This document shows, one piece after another, positions 8,661 to 19,200 of a stretch of 64,000 nucleotides of DNA. Location of the stretch: NCBI GenBank assembly GCA_035948315.1, contig DASZJG010000081.1:1-64000 (forward strand), read 5' to 3'. The notes beneath the pieces are model-generated. The model had not been told where the DNA came from. It saw only the letters and a program-made list of their open reading frames with translations, and made no database searches. The position numbers and the translations under genes were made by a program. Numbering within the stretch: the first letter of the stretch is position 1; each line of letters begins with the position of its first letter. Origin of the DNA: CAJCJE01 sp035948315 (GTDB lineage Bacteria; Actinomycetota; Actinomycetes; Mycobacteriales; Pseudonocardiaceae).

Positions 8661-8863
8661 GACTGGTTCCCTCCGCTGGCCGGCGCCGAAGCTGAACCGC
8701 CCCGTCCGGTCCGGCTGTTTTCATTGCCCCGAAATCGTCGCTTTTCGGGACCGCCGGTTGCGACGGTGCAGGCATGCGAAAGGGATGGGGGTGCAGACCT
8801 CCCCACGGATGTTCGCCCAGGCACCCTGGGCATTCGCGGCGACTCTGGCCAGACTGGCTGTCG

Positions 8864-9535
8864 CTACTCGCGAGAACGGGCGTCCAGCAGGGTCAGCACG
8901 GCGGCGACCCGCCGGTCGACATCGGTGCTGTCGCCAAGACCGAGCTTTGCGAACAGGGAGTTGATGTGCTTCTGTACCGCGCGATCGGTGAGCACGAGCG
9001 ACTTGGCGATGGCGCCGTTGTTCTTGCCCTGCGCCATCTCCTCGAGAACTTCACGTTCTCTTGGCGTCAGGCCCGCCAGCGGCGAACCGGCGGTGCGCTC
9101 GTTGCGGGAGACCAGTGCCTCCACCAGTTGCGGGTCCAGGGCCGAACCGCCGGACGCGACCTGGCGCAGGGATCGCTCCAACTCGGCGATGTCGCCGACC
9201 CGTTCCTTCAGCAGGTAGCCGGCCCCGGCCGCGCCGCCGCGCAGGAACTCCTGCGCGTACTGCGGATCGGCGAACTGGGTGAGCAGAATGACGCCGGTGC
9301 CGGGAAACCGCTGCCGGATCTCGGCTGCCGCGGTGAGTCCCTCGGTGGCGAACCCTGGTGGCATCCGAATGTCGGTGATCACCACGTCGGGGCGGTGGCG
9401 TTCGACCGCTTCGAGCAGTTCGCCCGCGTCGGCCACCGCGGCCGCCAACTCGACGTCGTCCAGGGCTTCCAGAAGGGCCGAAGTGCCCGCCCGCAACAGG
9501 TAGTTGTCCTCGGCGAGCACAACACAGATCGGCAT
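8864..9535 (-). CDS. NarL/FixJ-type response regulator
   Basis: 223 residues. The receiver domain (residues 1-120) has the acidic pair in LAEDN, the phosphorylated aspartate in VVITDIRMPPG and the switch lysine in LLKERVG. The LuxR-type DNA-binding domain is at about 155-215 (LTPREREVLEEMAQGKNNGAIA, shown here in two overlapping parts in the protein). It is divergent from two kinase genes at 9665 and 10969 and is very probably their partner. The 129-base gap between the divergent genes carries three 11-base direct repeats that are good candidates for its own binding sites. Target genes are unknown. Confidence 0.9.
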   Translation of the reverse strand: MPICVVLAEDNYLLRAGTSALLEALDDVELAAAVADAGELLEAVERHRPDVVITDIRMPPGFATEGLTAAAEIRQRFPGTGVILLTQFADPQYAQEFLRGGAAGAGYLLKERVGDIAELERSLRQVASGGSALDPQLVEALVSRNERTAGSPLAGLTPREREVLEEMAQGKNNGAIAKSLVLTDRAVQKHINSLFAKLGLGDSTDVDRRVAAVLTLLDARSRE

Positions 9536-9589
9536 CGTCAGTCCCCCTCCGCCGTCGACTCACAATATGGCGGCGCCAGAGCCGACAAG

Positions 9590-9622
9590 GACACGACGAG
9601 GACACGGCAACGACACGGCGAG
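9590..9622. promoter_or_regulatory. Three tandem 11-base direct repeats, candidate regulator-binding array
   Basis: GACACGACGAG, GACACGGCAAC and GACACGGCGAG lie head to tail at 9590, 9601 and 9612. The period is one DNA helical turn, so the repeated face points the same way. They sit in the divergent promoter between the response regulator and its kinases. A response regulator binding as a row of monomers or dimers is a plausible reading. A short hairpin with a TTCG loop follows at 9623-9636. Confidence 0.5.
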
Positions 9623-9664
9623 ACGACTTCGGTCGTTGCTCGCCTGGATTGAAAGGACTCGGAC

Positions 9665-10972
9665 ATGGCGAAGACTGGTGTCCGCCGGTCGCCTGCGGTA
9701 GCCGTTCGGTGGGCGGTGGAACTCGTCGCGATGGCGATCTTCTTCGTCGCGGTGTACGAGGCCGTTGTCGCCGGAGCGCTGGCGTTGTGGCCCAACCTCA
9801 CGGACAGTTGGATCCTGCTGCTGTGGATCACCGCGGCGACCATCTCGGGACTCGGCCTGTCCTGGCTGCACCGGCTGGTCGGCGGCGGCATCCGGCGGGT
9901 GTGGCCGGCATCCGGCGGCCCGTCGCCCGCGTTGGCCACGCTGATCGCCGCCACCGAGAGCACCGGGCGGGTCGACGACGTGCTGGACGAGGTCGCGTCG
10001 TTGCTGGTCGCCGGCACCGGCGCGGACGGCGCCGAGGTGTGGGTGGCCGACCCCGACGGCGAGTTGCGGATCGCGACCGGTTGGCCTGCGGCCGATCCGG
10101 ACGCTGTTCCTCGGCCGGAGGGCATCAGCTATCAGGCCCCGGTGGCCGACGCCGACGGTCCGCTGGGCGCCCTCGTGCTCCGCGCCGATCCCCGCAGGGG
10201 ACTGACCTCCGCTGACCAACGGCTCGTCGAGGACGTCGCCAACTCCGTTGCGCTGCTGTTCCGGAATCGAGCGCTGGCCGCCGATCTGGCAACCGCACTG
10301 GACGCGGAACGAGAGCAGACCGAGAACTTGGCGAGATCACGACGTCGCCTGATCCTGGCGCGAGATGTCGCCCGGCAACAGTTGAGCGCGGAGATCAGGC
10401 TCCGCGTCGACGAGCCATTGGCCGGCTGCGCCGACGACGTCGACGACCTGATCGGCGACCCGGCCACCGATGCCGATCACCGGCGGGAGACCCTCGACCG
10501 GCTGACCACCCGCGTGGATACCGCGGTCGCCGACTTCCGCGAAGTCGTGCACGGTTTCTATCCGGCCGCGCTCAACGATCACGGGCTCGCGGCCAGCCTG
10601 GGCAACCTGGTCGCCGAACTGCCCTGGCCCGCCTCCTGCAAGGCGTCCGACCTGCCCAGGCTCGACCAGCAGGTCGAAGTCGGCGTGTACTTCTGCGTCG
10701 CCACCCTGGTAGGCCACCTGCGCGGCCGGCCTCCGCGTGCCGGGCAGCAGCTGACCGTCGATCTCGGTCTGGACAAGGACACGTCGCCGCCCACGCTGTC
10801 GGTGACCATGGTCGTCACGGCCGAGACGACCGAGCCGGTCGAACTCGACGCCGACGAGTGGGAGGCGATCGCGGACCGGGTCAACGCACTGGCCGCGACC
10901 TCGGAGATCTCGACCGAACCGGGCGAACTGCGCGTCCGGATCACCATGCCGGTCCAGGAGGAACGTTCATGA
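9665..10972 (+). CDS. Membrane GAF-domain kinase-like protein, apparently lacking the phosphoacceptor histidine
   Basis: 435 residues from ATG 9665. Two transmembrane helices lie at about residues 15-40 and 52-72. A GAF-like domain follows at about 85-205, then a helical segment where NarL-type kinases carry the H-box. Here that segment reads ARDVARQQLSAEIRLRVDE, with no histidine where RDLHD is expected. The C-terminal part resembles a reduced ATPase fold without clear N or G boxes. The stop overlaps the next gene's ATG by four bases (ATGA), so it is co-translated with a complete kinase. I infer a sensor or pseudokinase subunit of a two-kinase system with the divergent regulator at 8864. Confidence 0.7.
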   Translation: MAKTGVRRSPAVAVRWAVELVAMAIFFVAVYEAVVAGALALWPNLTDSWILLLWITAATISGLGLSWLHRLVGGGIRRVWPASGGPSPALATLIAATESTGRVDDVLDEVASLLVAGTGADGAEVWVADPDGELRIATGWPAADPDAVPRPEGISYQAPVADADGPLGALVLRADPRRGLTSADQRLVEDVANSVALLFRNRALAADLATALDAEREQTENLARSRRRLILARDVARQQLSAEIRLRVDEPLAGCADDVDDLIGDPATDADHRRETLDRLTTRVDTAVADFREVVHGFYPAALNDHGLAASLGNLVAELPWPASCKASDLPRLDQQVEVGVYFCVATLVGHLRGRPPRAGQQLTVDLGLDKDTSPPTLSVTMVVTAETTEPVELDADEWEAIADRVNALAATSEISTEPGELRVRITMPVQEERS

Positions 10973-13059
10973 CCACCCTCACACCGGCCGTGCGGGAGCT
11001 GCCCTGGCGGATCGGCATGGCGCTGTACGGCCTGTTCACCGGCGCCTGGCTGATCCGCGGCCTGGCCCCCGGCGTCGGTCCCGGCTATCCGATCGCCGAG
11101 GTCGTCCAGGACTACGCGTTCAGCGCGCTGATGCTGATCCCCGCTGTCACGCTGCTCCGGCACGCCGAGGGTCGCTGGGCCTACCGGCTGACCGGAGCCG
11201 GCCTCGTCGGCGTTGCCGGTGCCTACAACCTCCAGGCCAGGGTCGCCGATCGTCGGTTCGAGGCGTGGGGCGCCGTGCTGCTGCACGGGATCGGCACGGC
11301 CGCCTGCGTCGCCGGTCTGCTGCTGCTCATCGTCGGCTCGGTCGACCGCTGGACCGGGCGGCGGGTGGCCGTGACCGCCGCCCTGGCCGGCACGATCGGC
11401 GGACTCCTGTCCGGTTACGCGCCGTCGTTCGGCTTCCTCGCCTCCTGCGCTCTGCTGACCCCGCTGCTCGCCCTGGTCCCGGTGACCGCGACGGCGGACG
11501 AGGCGCAACGGACGGCGCGGCTGGTGCGCTCGGTGTCGGCTGCCCTTGCCGGCGTCACCGTGCTCGTGGTCGGCACCGCCTGGATCACGCAGCACCTACA
11601 GACCCCGGGTCTGCTCGGCGAGATCAACGGGATCAGCCTGTCCGGTCCGGAGATCTGGCACTATCCGGCCGGTCTCGGCTGGCTGGGCGCGCAGGTGGCG
11701 CCGTTCTGGGTGTGCCGGTTCCTTGCCGTGCTCGCGTTCGCGGCGCTGGCCGTCGGACTGGTTCGCGGCCGGTCCGAGGAGGTCGACCGCGTGCTGAGCC
11801 GGGCCGTCGTCTACTCGGTGCTCGTCGCCGTCGTCGGCGCGGTGTACGTGCTCGGCGCGGTGCAGGTCGACGCCGCGTTCGGCTTGAATTCGGACTGGCT
11901 CGCGCCACCGCAGGTGGCCGCCGCCGGACTGGCCGCGCTCGCGGTCCAACCGGTGCGAACCTTGTTGGCACGACTCGCCGATCGTCTGGTCTACGGCAAG
12001 CTGCGCTCGCCAGCAGAGGTGTTGGCGCAGGTTGGCGCGCTGGCCAAAGCCAGTTCGGGCGGGACGGAGGCGCTGCGCTCGCTGGCCGCACTGACCGCGC
12101 GAACGCTCGGCGCTGACGAGGCAGCCGTCCACCTCGCCCTGCCGGATGACGCGGAACTGACCGTCCGCTGGCCCGAGCGCGACCAACCGCCCGCGAAGGA
12201 GCAGCGGACCCCGGTGCGTTTCCATGGCGTCGAGGTCGGCGCGCTGGCCGTGCCGGCCACTCGCGGCTCCCTGCCCCGGCACCGTCGCGCGGCGCTGGCC
12301 GGACTCGGCTGGGGCGCGGGCGTGGTCATGCACAACACCGCCCAGTCGCTGGACCTGCGACGCCGACTGGACGACGCGCAAGCGCGCTCGGCCGACATCC
12401 GCGCCTCGCGCTGGCGCATCGTGACCGCGCAGGACGGCGAACGTCGAGACCTCGAACGGGACCTGCACGACAGCGCCCAGCCCGCGCTGACCTCCGTGCG
12501 GCTCGCGCTCGGGCTGGTGAACCATCTCGCGGACACCACAAAGGACGGTGCATACCGCGCGGCGCTGGTCCGGCTGCGCAACCAGATCCAGGTCGCCACG
12601 GCCAGCCTGCGCCGCACGCTGCGCGGCATCGACCCACCCGCGCTCACCGCGTCCGGCATCGTCGCGGCGCTGCGCGAGTCCGCCGAATCGCTGTGCGCCG
12701 AGGTCGATTTCGACATCGAGCCCGGGATCGCCGACACCCGATTCGACCGGCACATCGAGGCAGCGGTGTACTACTGCTGCGGCGAGGCCCTCCAGAACGC
12801 GGTCAAGCACAGCCCGGACGCCACCATCACGGTCACGATGACGTTGGCGGACAACGCAACGACGCTGCGCTTCACCGTCACCGACAACGGCGCCGGCTTC
12901 GATCCCGACGCGGTCAGCGCGGGCTCCGGTCTGCAGAACATGGCCGACCGGATCGCCGCCGTCGACGGAACACTCGTGATCGGCTCCGAACCCGACGCCG
13001 GCACGCGAGTGGAGGGCACGGTCCCGCTGTCAGAACAGGGCAAGCGGCTCGGTGGGTAG
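10969..13059 (+). CDS. Membrane sensor histidine kinase, NarL-system type (HisKA_3/HATPase_c)
   Basis: 696 residues starting at ATG 10969, inside the ATGA overlap with the previous gene. The first 330 residues form about eight hydrophobic segments. A GAF-like stretch follows at about 370-460. The phosphoacceptor box is ERDLHDSAQ at about residue 502. The ATPase domain shows the N-box ALQNAVKHSP and the G-boxes VTDNGAGFD and GSGLQNMADRI. All key elements of an active kinase are present. It overlaps the convergent DUF72 gene by 30 bases at the 3' end. The probable partner is the regulator at 8864-9535. The signal sensed is unknown. Confidence 0.88.
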   Translation: MTTLTPAVRELPWRIGMALYGLFTGAWLIRGLAPGVGPGYPIAEVVQDYAFSALMLIPAVTLLRHAEGRWAYRLTGAGLVGVAGAYNLQARVADRRFEAWGAVLLHGIGTAACVAGLLLLIVGSVDRWTGRRVAVTAALAGTIGGLLSGYAPSFGFLASCALLTPLLALVPVTATADEAQRTARLVRSVSAALAGVTVLVVGTAWITQHLQTPGLLGEINGISLSGPEIWHYPAGLGWLGAQVAPFWVCRFLAVLAFAALAVGLVRGRSEEVDRVLSRAVVYSVLVAVVGAVYVLGAVQVDAAFGLNSDWLAPPQVAAAGLAALAVQPVRTLLARLADRLVYGKLRSPAEVLAQVGALAKASSGGTEALRSLAALTARTLGADEAAVHLALPDDAELTVRWPERDQPPAKEQRTPVRFHGVEVGALAVPATRGSLPRHRRAALAGLGWGAGVVMHNTAQSLDLRRRLDDAQARSADIRASRWRIVTAQDGERRDLERDLHDSAQPALTSVRLALGLVNHLADTTKDGAYRAALVRLRNQIQVATASLRRTLRGIDPPALTASGIVAALRESAESLCAEVDFDIEPGIADTRFDRHIEAAVYYCCGEALQNAVKHSPDATITVTMTLADNATTLRFTVTDNGAGFDPDAVSAGSGLQNMADRIAAVDGTLVIGSEPDAGTRVEGTVPLSEQGKRLGG

Positions 13060-13881
13060 CGGTTGCGGCAGCGGCTCGACCTCGGGCACCCGGGCGCGCA
13101 CAGCGTCGTGGAAGCGCCGGGCGAGCGTGAGCGCGTCGACATTGTCCGGAGTGTGCAGGAACACCGTCGGCGAGCGGCCCTCGTGCAGCCAGTCCGTGAC
13201 CACGTCCAGCCACGGCTGCCAGCCCTCGACGGTGCGCGCGACATCATCGCGGCCGATGTAGCGGACAATCGGCTGATCGGTGAGCGCCCTGGTGCGACGC
13301 GGCAGGCGCGGCTTGCGTTGCCACGCCTCCCGTTCCGCGTCGCTGCTCGGCGAACCGGTGAACAGCACGGTGGTATCGAAACTCACCCACTCCGCGCCCA
13401 GGTCGTCCAACACCCGCTCCAACTGCCGCGCGCACCGCTGTTCTTCGAAGAACGCGCGATGCCTAACCTCGACCGCGCAGCGATACTCCGGCGGCAGGCG
13501 GCGCAGGAACACCGCCAGCGCACCGAGATCGGTGGGGCCGAATGCCGGCGGCAGCTGCGTCCACAACGCGTGCGCACGCGGGCCAAGAGGCTCGATCGCG
13601 GTCAGGAAAGCACTCAGCGGCTCCGCGATGTCGCCGAACCGGCGTTCGTGGGTGATCACCTTGGGCAGCTTGGGCAGGAACCGGAAACCGGGCGAGGTCT
13701 GGGCCGCCCACGAGCGGACGGTGTCGACGGCGGGGGTGGCATAGAACGTGGTGTTCCCCTCCACCGCGTTGCACCAGCTCGCATAGGCCCGCAGCCGATC
13801 CCTCACCGCCAGCGGCTGCGGCAACTGCCGGCCCTGCCAGGCGGCGTGCGTCCACATCGCGCAACCGACGTGCAGTTGCAT
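13030..13881 (-). CDS. DUF72 family protein (YecE-like)
   Basis: 283 residues, the usual length. DUF72 proteins are TIM-barrel-like proteins of unknown biochemical function. Diagnostic segments are the N-terminal VGCAMWTHAAW, the NAVEGNTTFYATP motif, FRFLPKLPKVITHERR, the CAVEVRHRAFF segment and VRYIGRD. The ATG at 13881 has an AGGAGG-like sequence (complement of cctcct near 13890) at a suitable distance. The 3' end overlaps the convergent kinase gene by 30 bases. No metabolic link to its neighbours is apparent. Confidence 0.85.
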   Translation of the reverse strand: MQLHVGCAMWTHAAWQGRQLPQPLAVRDRLRAYASWCNAVEGNTTFYATPAVDTVRSWAAQTSPGFRFLPKLPKVITHERRFGDIAEPLSAFLTAIEPLGPRAHALWTQLPPAFGPTDLGALAVFLRRLPPEYRCAVEVRHRAFFEEQRCARQLERVLDDLGAEWVSFDTTVLFTGSPSSDAEREAWQRKPRLPRRTRALTDQPIVRYIGRDDVARTVEGWQPWLDVVTDWLHEGRSPTVFLHTPDNVDALTLARRFHDAVRARVPEVEPLPQPLPTEPLALF

Positions 13882-13915
13882 GACCGCGACCTCCTCCGTT
13901 GGTCCTGGTAGATGA

Positions 13916-14806
13916 TTACAGCTCGGGCGGGGGCGTTGCCGCGAACACCTCGGCGACGGCGGCGACGACGTTGCGAACCTGGGATTCCTGGGCCAGCCAG
14001 GTCGGCAGGGCGAAGCCGGGCTCGATGAGCGGCAGCCATGGCCAGTCGGGCAGCAGCCGGTGGGCGCTGGGGCGGGTGAGCAGCGCGGCCGCGGCGTCGC
14101 TCGCGATGGCGCAGGCGTGCGCGTGCTCGGTGAACCAGGCGAACGTCCAGTCCGGGCGGACGTCCAGCGCCTCGGCCGCGCTCACCACGCGATCGTGTTC
14201 GGCGGTCACCTGTTCGCGGGTGTGGGCGAGGACGCGCAGCCCGTCCAGGTCGGTCAGTCGGCATTCGGCGTTGCGCGCCAAGGGGTGGTCGGGCCGGACA
14301 GCGAGCCCGAAGGGCTGCTCGTAGAGCAGCCGCGCGACGAACGAGGCGCTCGGCCGCTGGTGGAGGACGCCGAGATCGAGTTGGCGTTCGCGCAGCATCC
14401 GGACCTGATCGGAACTGCTGGCGTCGGTGAACTGGATCGCCGCCGTGGGCACCAGCGCGCGCACTCCGTCGAGTACCTCGGTGAGCCAGGCCGAGGACGC
14501 GCCCGGTGGGAGTCCGACGCGCACGAGTTGTTGTGCGGGACCGGCGGATCGGGCGACTTCCGGTGTCGCCGCGGCCAACCGGAGCATGAGTCGCGCGTGG
14601 CCGTGCAGAGCCACTGCCGCCGGAGTGGGGCTGACGCCGGTCGGCACCCGCTCGAACAGGACCGTGTTCAGCGCGCGTTCGAACTGGTGGAGCTGGCGGG
14701 TCAGGGCGGGCTGGGAGATGCGCAGGTGCTCGGCCGCGCGGGAGATCGAGCCGTGCTCGAAGATCGCGACGAAATAGCGCAGCTGCCGTAGCTCGACCTC
14801 GCCCAT
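13916..14806 (-). CDS. LysR-family transcriptional regulator
   Basis: 296 residues. The N-terminal winged HTH (about residues 5-65) reads LRQLRYFVAIFEHGSISRAA followed by ISQPALTRQLHQFE, a standard LysR opening. The rest is a periplasmic-binding-protein-like effector domain. It is divergent from the FAD oxidoreductase at 14897 with only 90 bases between start codons. A T-N11-A element with ATA/TAT arms overlaps the LysR start (T at 14806, A at 14818), a weak candidate for an autoregulatory site. The usual LysR logic would make it an activator of the oxidoreductase; this is inferred from layout. Confidence 0.9.
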   Translation of the reverse strand: MGEVELRQLRYFVAIFEHGSISRAAEHLRISQPALTRQLHQFERALNTVLFERVPTGVSPTPAAVALHGHARLMLRLAAATPEVARSAGPAQQLVRVGLPPGASSAWLTEVLDGVRALVPTAAIQFTDASSSDQVRMLRERQLDLGVLHQRPSASFVARLLYEQPFGLAVRPDHPLARNAECRLTDLDGLRVLAHTREQVTAEHDRVVSAAEALDVRPDWTFAWFTEHAHACAIASDAAAALLTRPSAHRLLPDWPWLPLIEPGFALPTWLAQESQVRNVVAAVAEVFAATPPPEL

Positions 14807-14896
14807 ACCTGTGAGTTATACCCCGACAAGCAACCCGATATTGGCGTTTCTGGTTCTGTTGCCGTGTACTGGCACCACACGGGGGGAGGCAGGGGC

Positions 14897-16141
14897 ATGC
14901 GGGAGTCGTATGACGTCGTTGTCGTCGGCGGGGGAGCGGGCGGCATCGGCGCGTCGGTCGGTGCCGCGCAGGCGGGAGCGTCGGTGCTGCTGGTCGAGCA
15001 GTACCCGTTTCTCGGCGGGGCGGCCACGACCAGTTCGGTGTTGACCTACTGCGGCTTTTTCGATCAGCGCGGTGAACGGGTCGTCGCCGGGGTGGGCGAG
15101 CAGGTCCTGCGGCAGTTGCGCGACCTCGGTGCGTACCAGGAAAAGCTGATGAACTGGACGGGCAACCGCATCGTGCTGCTCGATGCCGAGGCGACCAAGC
15201 TGGCCTGCGACCGCGTCACCGCCGCCGCGGGCGTGGATGTCCTGCTGCACACCACACTCATCGGCGCTGGCCGCGAGGACGGCCAGGTGGTCGAGGCCGA
15301 GCTGCATCACCGGGGTGGTCGGCAACGGGTCACCGCGCGGGCTTTCGTCGATGCCAGCGGCGATGGCGCGCTGCTGGCGCAGGCCGGTGCGGGCGTGCGG
15401 GTGGCGCCGGTCGAGCAGCGGCAGACCAGCACGCTGGTGTGCCGGTTCGGCGGCGTCGCCAGGGACGCCGAACTGTCCCGCGACGGACTGCGGGCGGCGA
15501 TCGCGGCCCATCATCGCGACGGTGGCACCCCGCTCGCCCGGGACTACGGCATCGCCGTGCACCTGCCGGTCACCGGGGACGTCATCGCGCTGCTGGTCGA
15601 CGAGCAGACCGACGTGCTCGACGCGGAGGCGTTCAGTCGGGACGAGGCAGGCGCGCGACGCCAGGCGTGGCAGTACCTGGACGCACTGCGCACCCATCTT
15701 CGCGGCTGGGCCGGCGCGTATCTGGTCGGGACCGGGCCTTCGCTGGGCATCCGGGAGAGCCGGCACCTGGCGGGACGGGAGACGCTCACCGAGTCGGACG
15801 TGCTGACCGCGCGCAAGCGGCCGGACTCGTCGATCGCCCGGTGTGGCTGGCCGATCGAGGATCATGCGGGGCCCGGCGTCACCCGGTACACCGAGTTGGC
15901 CGGGCGCGGCTGGTACGACATCCCCTACGGCGCGATCCGCTCGGCCGACACGGAGAACGTGTGGGGAGTCGGCAGGTTGGTCAGCGCCGACCCCCGGGCA
16001 TACGCGTCGGTCCGGGTCATGGGTACGGCTTTCGCCACCGGGCACGCCGCCGGGGTGGCGGCCACGCGCTTCGCCGACGGCTCCCGGCACGACGTCGCCG
16101 CGATCCGCGCGGAACTCGCGCGGCAGGACGCGATCGTCTGA
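14897..16141 (+). CDS. FAD-dependent oxidoreductase
   Basis: 414 residues from ATG 14897, which is preceded by a purine-rich ribosome site (GGGGAGGCAGGGG); a frame opening at 14864 would add eleven residues and looks less likely. The N-terminus is a clean FAD dinucleotide fold, VVVVGGGAGGIGASVGAAQ, followed by LVEQYPFLGG. Mid-protein AFVDASGDGALLAQAG and C-terminal VWGVGRLVSAD with GTAFATGHAAG match the FAD_oxidored family, found in diverse dehydrogenases of small organic acids and secondary metabolism. It is controlled, by position, by the divergent LysR gene. Substrate unknown. Confidence 0.85.
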   Translation: MRESYDVVVVGGGAGGIGASVGAAQAGASVLLVEQYPFLGGAATTSSVLTYCGFFDQRGERVVAGVGEQVLRQLRDLGAYQEKLMNWTGNRIVLLDAEATKLACDRVTAAAGVDVLLHTTLIGAGREDGQVVEAELHHRGGRQRVTARAFVDASGDGALLAQAGAGVRVAPVEQRQTSTLVCRFGGVARDAELSRDGLRAAIAAHHRDGGTPLARDYGIAVHLPVTGDVIALLVDEQTDVLDAEAFSRDEAGARRQAWQYLDALRTHLRGWAGAYLVGTGPSLGIRESRHLAGRETLTESDVLTARKRPDSSIARCGWPIEDHAGPGVTRYTELAGRGWYDIPYGAIRSADTENVWGVGRLVSADPRAYASVRVMGTAFATGHAAGVAATRFADGSRHDVAAIRAELARQDAIV

Positions 16142-16259
16142 CCAACCGAGGTGACTGTCTGGTGGACAGAACCGGCCGCAGCCATTGTCGGCGTCGGGCG
16201 GGCTCCCGTACCTTCCCGTCCAGGGCATCACCGTGACAACGTTGTCAGGAGCGGATCAG

Positions 16260-19200
16260 ATGGGCGCAGCGGCTGGCTTATCCCGACATGGCAGACGATT
16301 CACCGCGATCGCCGCGGCGGCCATCGCCGTGCTCGCGCTGGGCGCGGGCGCAGCGGTCGCGCAGGACGCCCCGGATGCGTTGGTGACCGATCCGGCTTCG
16401 CTGGTCGACCCGACGATCGGCACCGGCTCGGGCGGCAATGTGGTCGGCCAGGTCGACACGATCCCCGGCGCCGCGGCGCCGTTCGGCATGCTGAGCTTCA
16501 GCCCGGACACGCCGTCGCGGCCGGACGGCGGCGGCTACAACTACGCCGACAACGCGACGACCGGCTTCAGCCTCACCCACATGTCCGGTCCCGGCTGCGG
16601 TGCCTTCGGCGACTTCCCGGTCCTACCGACGGTCGGCGCGCTCGGCGCCGACCCCGCGGGGACGACCGAGCCATTCGACCACGCCCATGAGCAGGCCGGC
16701 CCCGGCTCCTACTCGGTGACCCTCGATCCGGGCACCGCCAACGCGATCCAGAGCGACCTCGGCGCGACGACGCGCACCGGGTTCGCGCGCTTCGGCTATC
16801 CGAGTTCCACCTCGTCCAACGTGCTGTTCAAGCTGGGCGACGCCCAGTCGGGCAACCAGGCGGCCGATGTCGAGGTGGTCGGGAGCAACGAGGTCACCGG
16901 CACCGAGACGGCCGGCCAGTTCTGCGGCAGCCAGGGCACCTACCCGGTGCACTTCGTGGCCGTGTTCGACCGTCCGTTCAGCTCCTTCGGCACCTGGCAC
17001 ACCGCGCCGGTCGGCGCGAACGTGTTCACCACACCGACCGGTCAGCTGAGCTGGAGCTACCACGCGGTCTCCAGCGGCGGCAGCAACCCGACTATTACGC
17101 CGACCACGACCAGCGACGGTCAGAGCGCGATCTCCTGGCAGCAGAGCAACGCCCTGCCCAACACCTGGATCCAGGCGACGCCGCCGCAGCTGACCCAGGG
17201 CGACCAGTACGAGGCGAGCGCGACGCTGACCGGCTCCGGCCAGGTCTATCTGGACTTCTACAACGGCCAGCAGGACATCGACGGCAAGACGGTCACGCTG
17301 TCGGCCACTCCGCAGACGGTCACGGTCGACGCGACCATTCCGACCGGGCCGATCGGCGCCCCGCAGTTCCAGGTGCGGACACCGACCACCGAGGCGGTGA
17401 ACGTGCTCGCCTCGGCCGCGTCGATCCGGCAGGAAGCCGTGGTCACCACCCCAGGCACCACGTCGACCAGCAGCAAGGGCCCCGGCCAGCAGCGGGTTGC
17501 CGCGAACGCGAGCGGCAAGCCGGTCACCGAGCTGAACCCTGAGGGGATCGAGCCCAACGGCACGCAGTCGCGCACCCAGGTCGCGGGCACGAGCGGGCTC
17601 CAGTCCGGCGCCTGGGTCACGTTCGACACGCAGGCCCGGCACGACGTGCAGATGAAGGTCGGGATCTCCTACGTGAGCACCGCCGACGCCAAGGACAACC
17701 TGGCGCGGGAAGCTCCCGGTTGGAATCTGCAACACCTCCGCCAGCAGACCCGCGACGCCTGGAGCCGGCTGCTCGACCGGATCAGGATCGGTGGCGGCAC
17801 ACACGGTCAGCAGGTCGAGTTCTATACGGCGCTCTACCACGCATTGCAGGAACCGAGCGTGTTCTCCGACGCCAACGGTGCCTATCTCGGCTTCGACGAC
17901 CAGGTGCACCGCGTGCCACCGGGCCAGGCGCAGTACGCGAACTTCTCCGGCTGGGACGTCTACCGCAGCGAGATACCGCTGCTGGCGACGATCGTGCCCG
18001 ATCAGACCAGCCAGATGGTGACCTCGCTGCTCAACGACCAGGCCCAGGGCGGCTGGCTGCCCAAGTGGGGTTTTGCCAACAACTACACCGACGTCATGAA
18101 CGGCGACGCCGCCGACCCGATGATCGCCGACGCCTACGCCTTCGGCGCGCGCGGGTTCGACCTGAAGGCGGCGCTGGCCGCGATGGTCAAGGGCGCGACG
18201 GTCGACCCGACGCCGAGCCAACTCGGCCAGGGCTGGTACGCCGAGCGGCCGCAGCTCTCGCAGTACGAGTCGCTGGGCTATGTGCAGAACCTCCAGGAAA
18301 GCTCACTGTCCCCTGTGGACAACGGCGCATCTGAGACACTCGAGTACGCGACGGCCGACTTCGGCATCGCGCAGATCGCCAAGGCGGCCGGGGACGACGC
18401 GAACTACCAGAAGTTCCTGCTCCGCTCGCAGAACTGGACCAACGTGTTCAACACGGCGGCCGGGTATGTCGAGCCACGCGACGGCAGCGGCGCCTTTCCC
18501 GCGGACAGTCCGACGACGGCCGGCCTGAGCAGCTTCGGGCAGAGCGGTTTCCAGGAGGGCAACGCCGCGCAGTACACCTGGTCGGTGACGCAGGACCTGC
18601 ACGGCCTGGTCACCGCGCTCGGCGGAAACGCGGCGACGGTGTCCCGGCTGGACAGTTTCTTCACCTATCTCAACGCGGGCCCGAACCAGCCCTACGAGTG
18701 GGCTGGTAACGAGCCTTCGCTGAGTACGCCGTGGATCTACGACTACGCGGGCGCGCCGTACAAGACCCAGTCGATCGTGCACGACCTGCTCACCTCCGTC
18801 TATGCCGACACGCCGGGCGGCGAACCGGGCAACGACGACCTCGGTTCGATGAGTTCGTGGTTCGTCTGGTCGAGCATCGGCCTGTATCCGGAGACACCCG
18901 GCGCGGCCGTGCTCGACGTGGGCGCGCCGATCTTCCCGAACGTCGCGCTGAACGTCCCGCACGGACACCCGGTGACCCTCGCCGCGCCCGGCGCGACCAC
19001 CAGCACCTACGTGCAGAGCCTGAACGTCGACGGTCGATCCTGGTCGGACGACTGGGTGCCGGCTGGGCTGGTCACCGGCAACGGCGGGCCGACCAACCTC
19101 TCGTTCACCATGGGCAGCACGCCGAACACGAGCTGGGGTGCGGCGGCCCAGGACGCGCCGCCCTCCTACGAAGCCGCGCCGCTGACGTTCCCGCCCGGCC

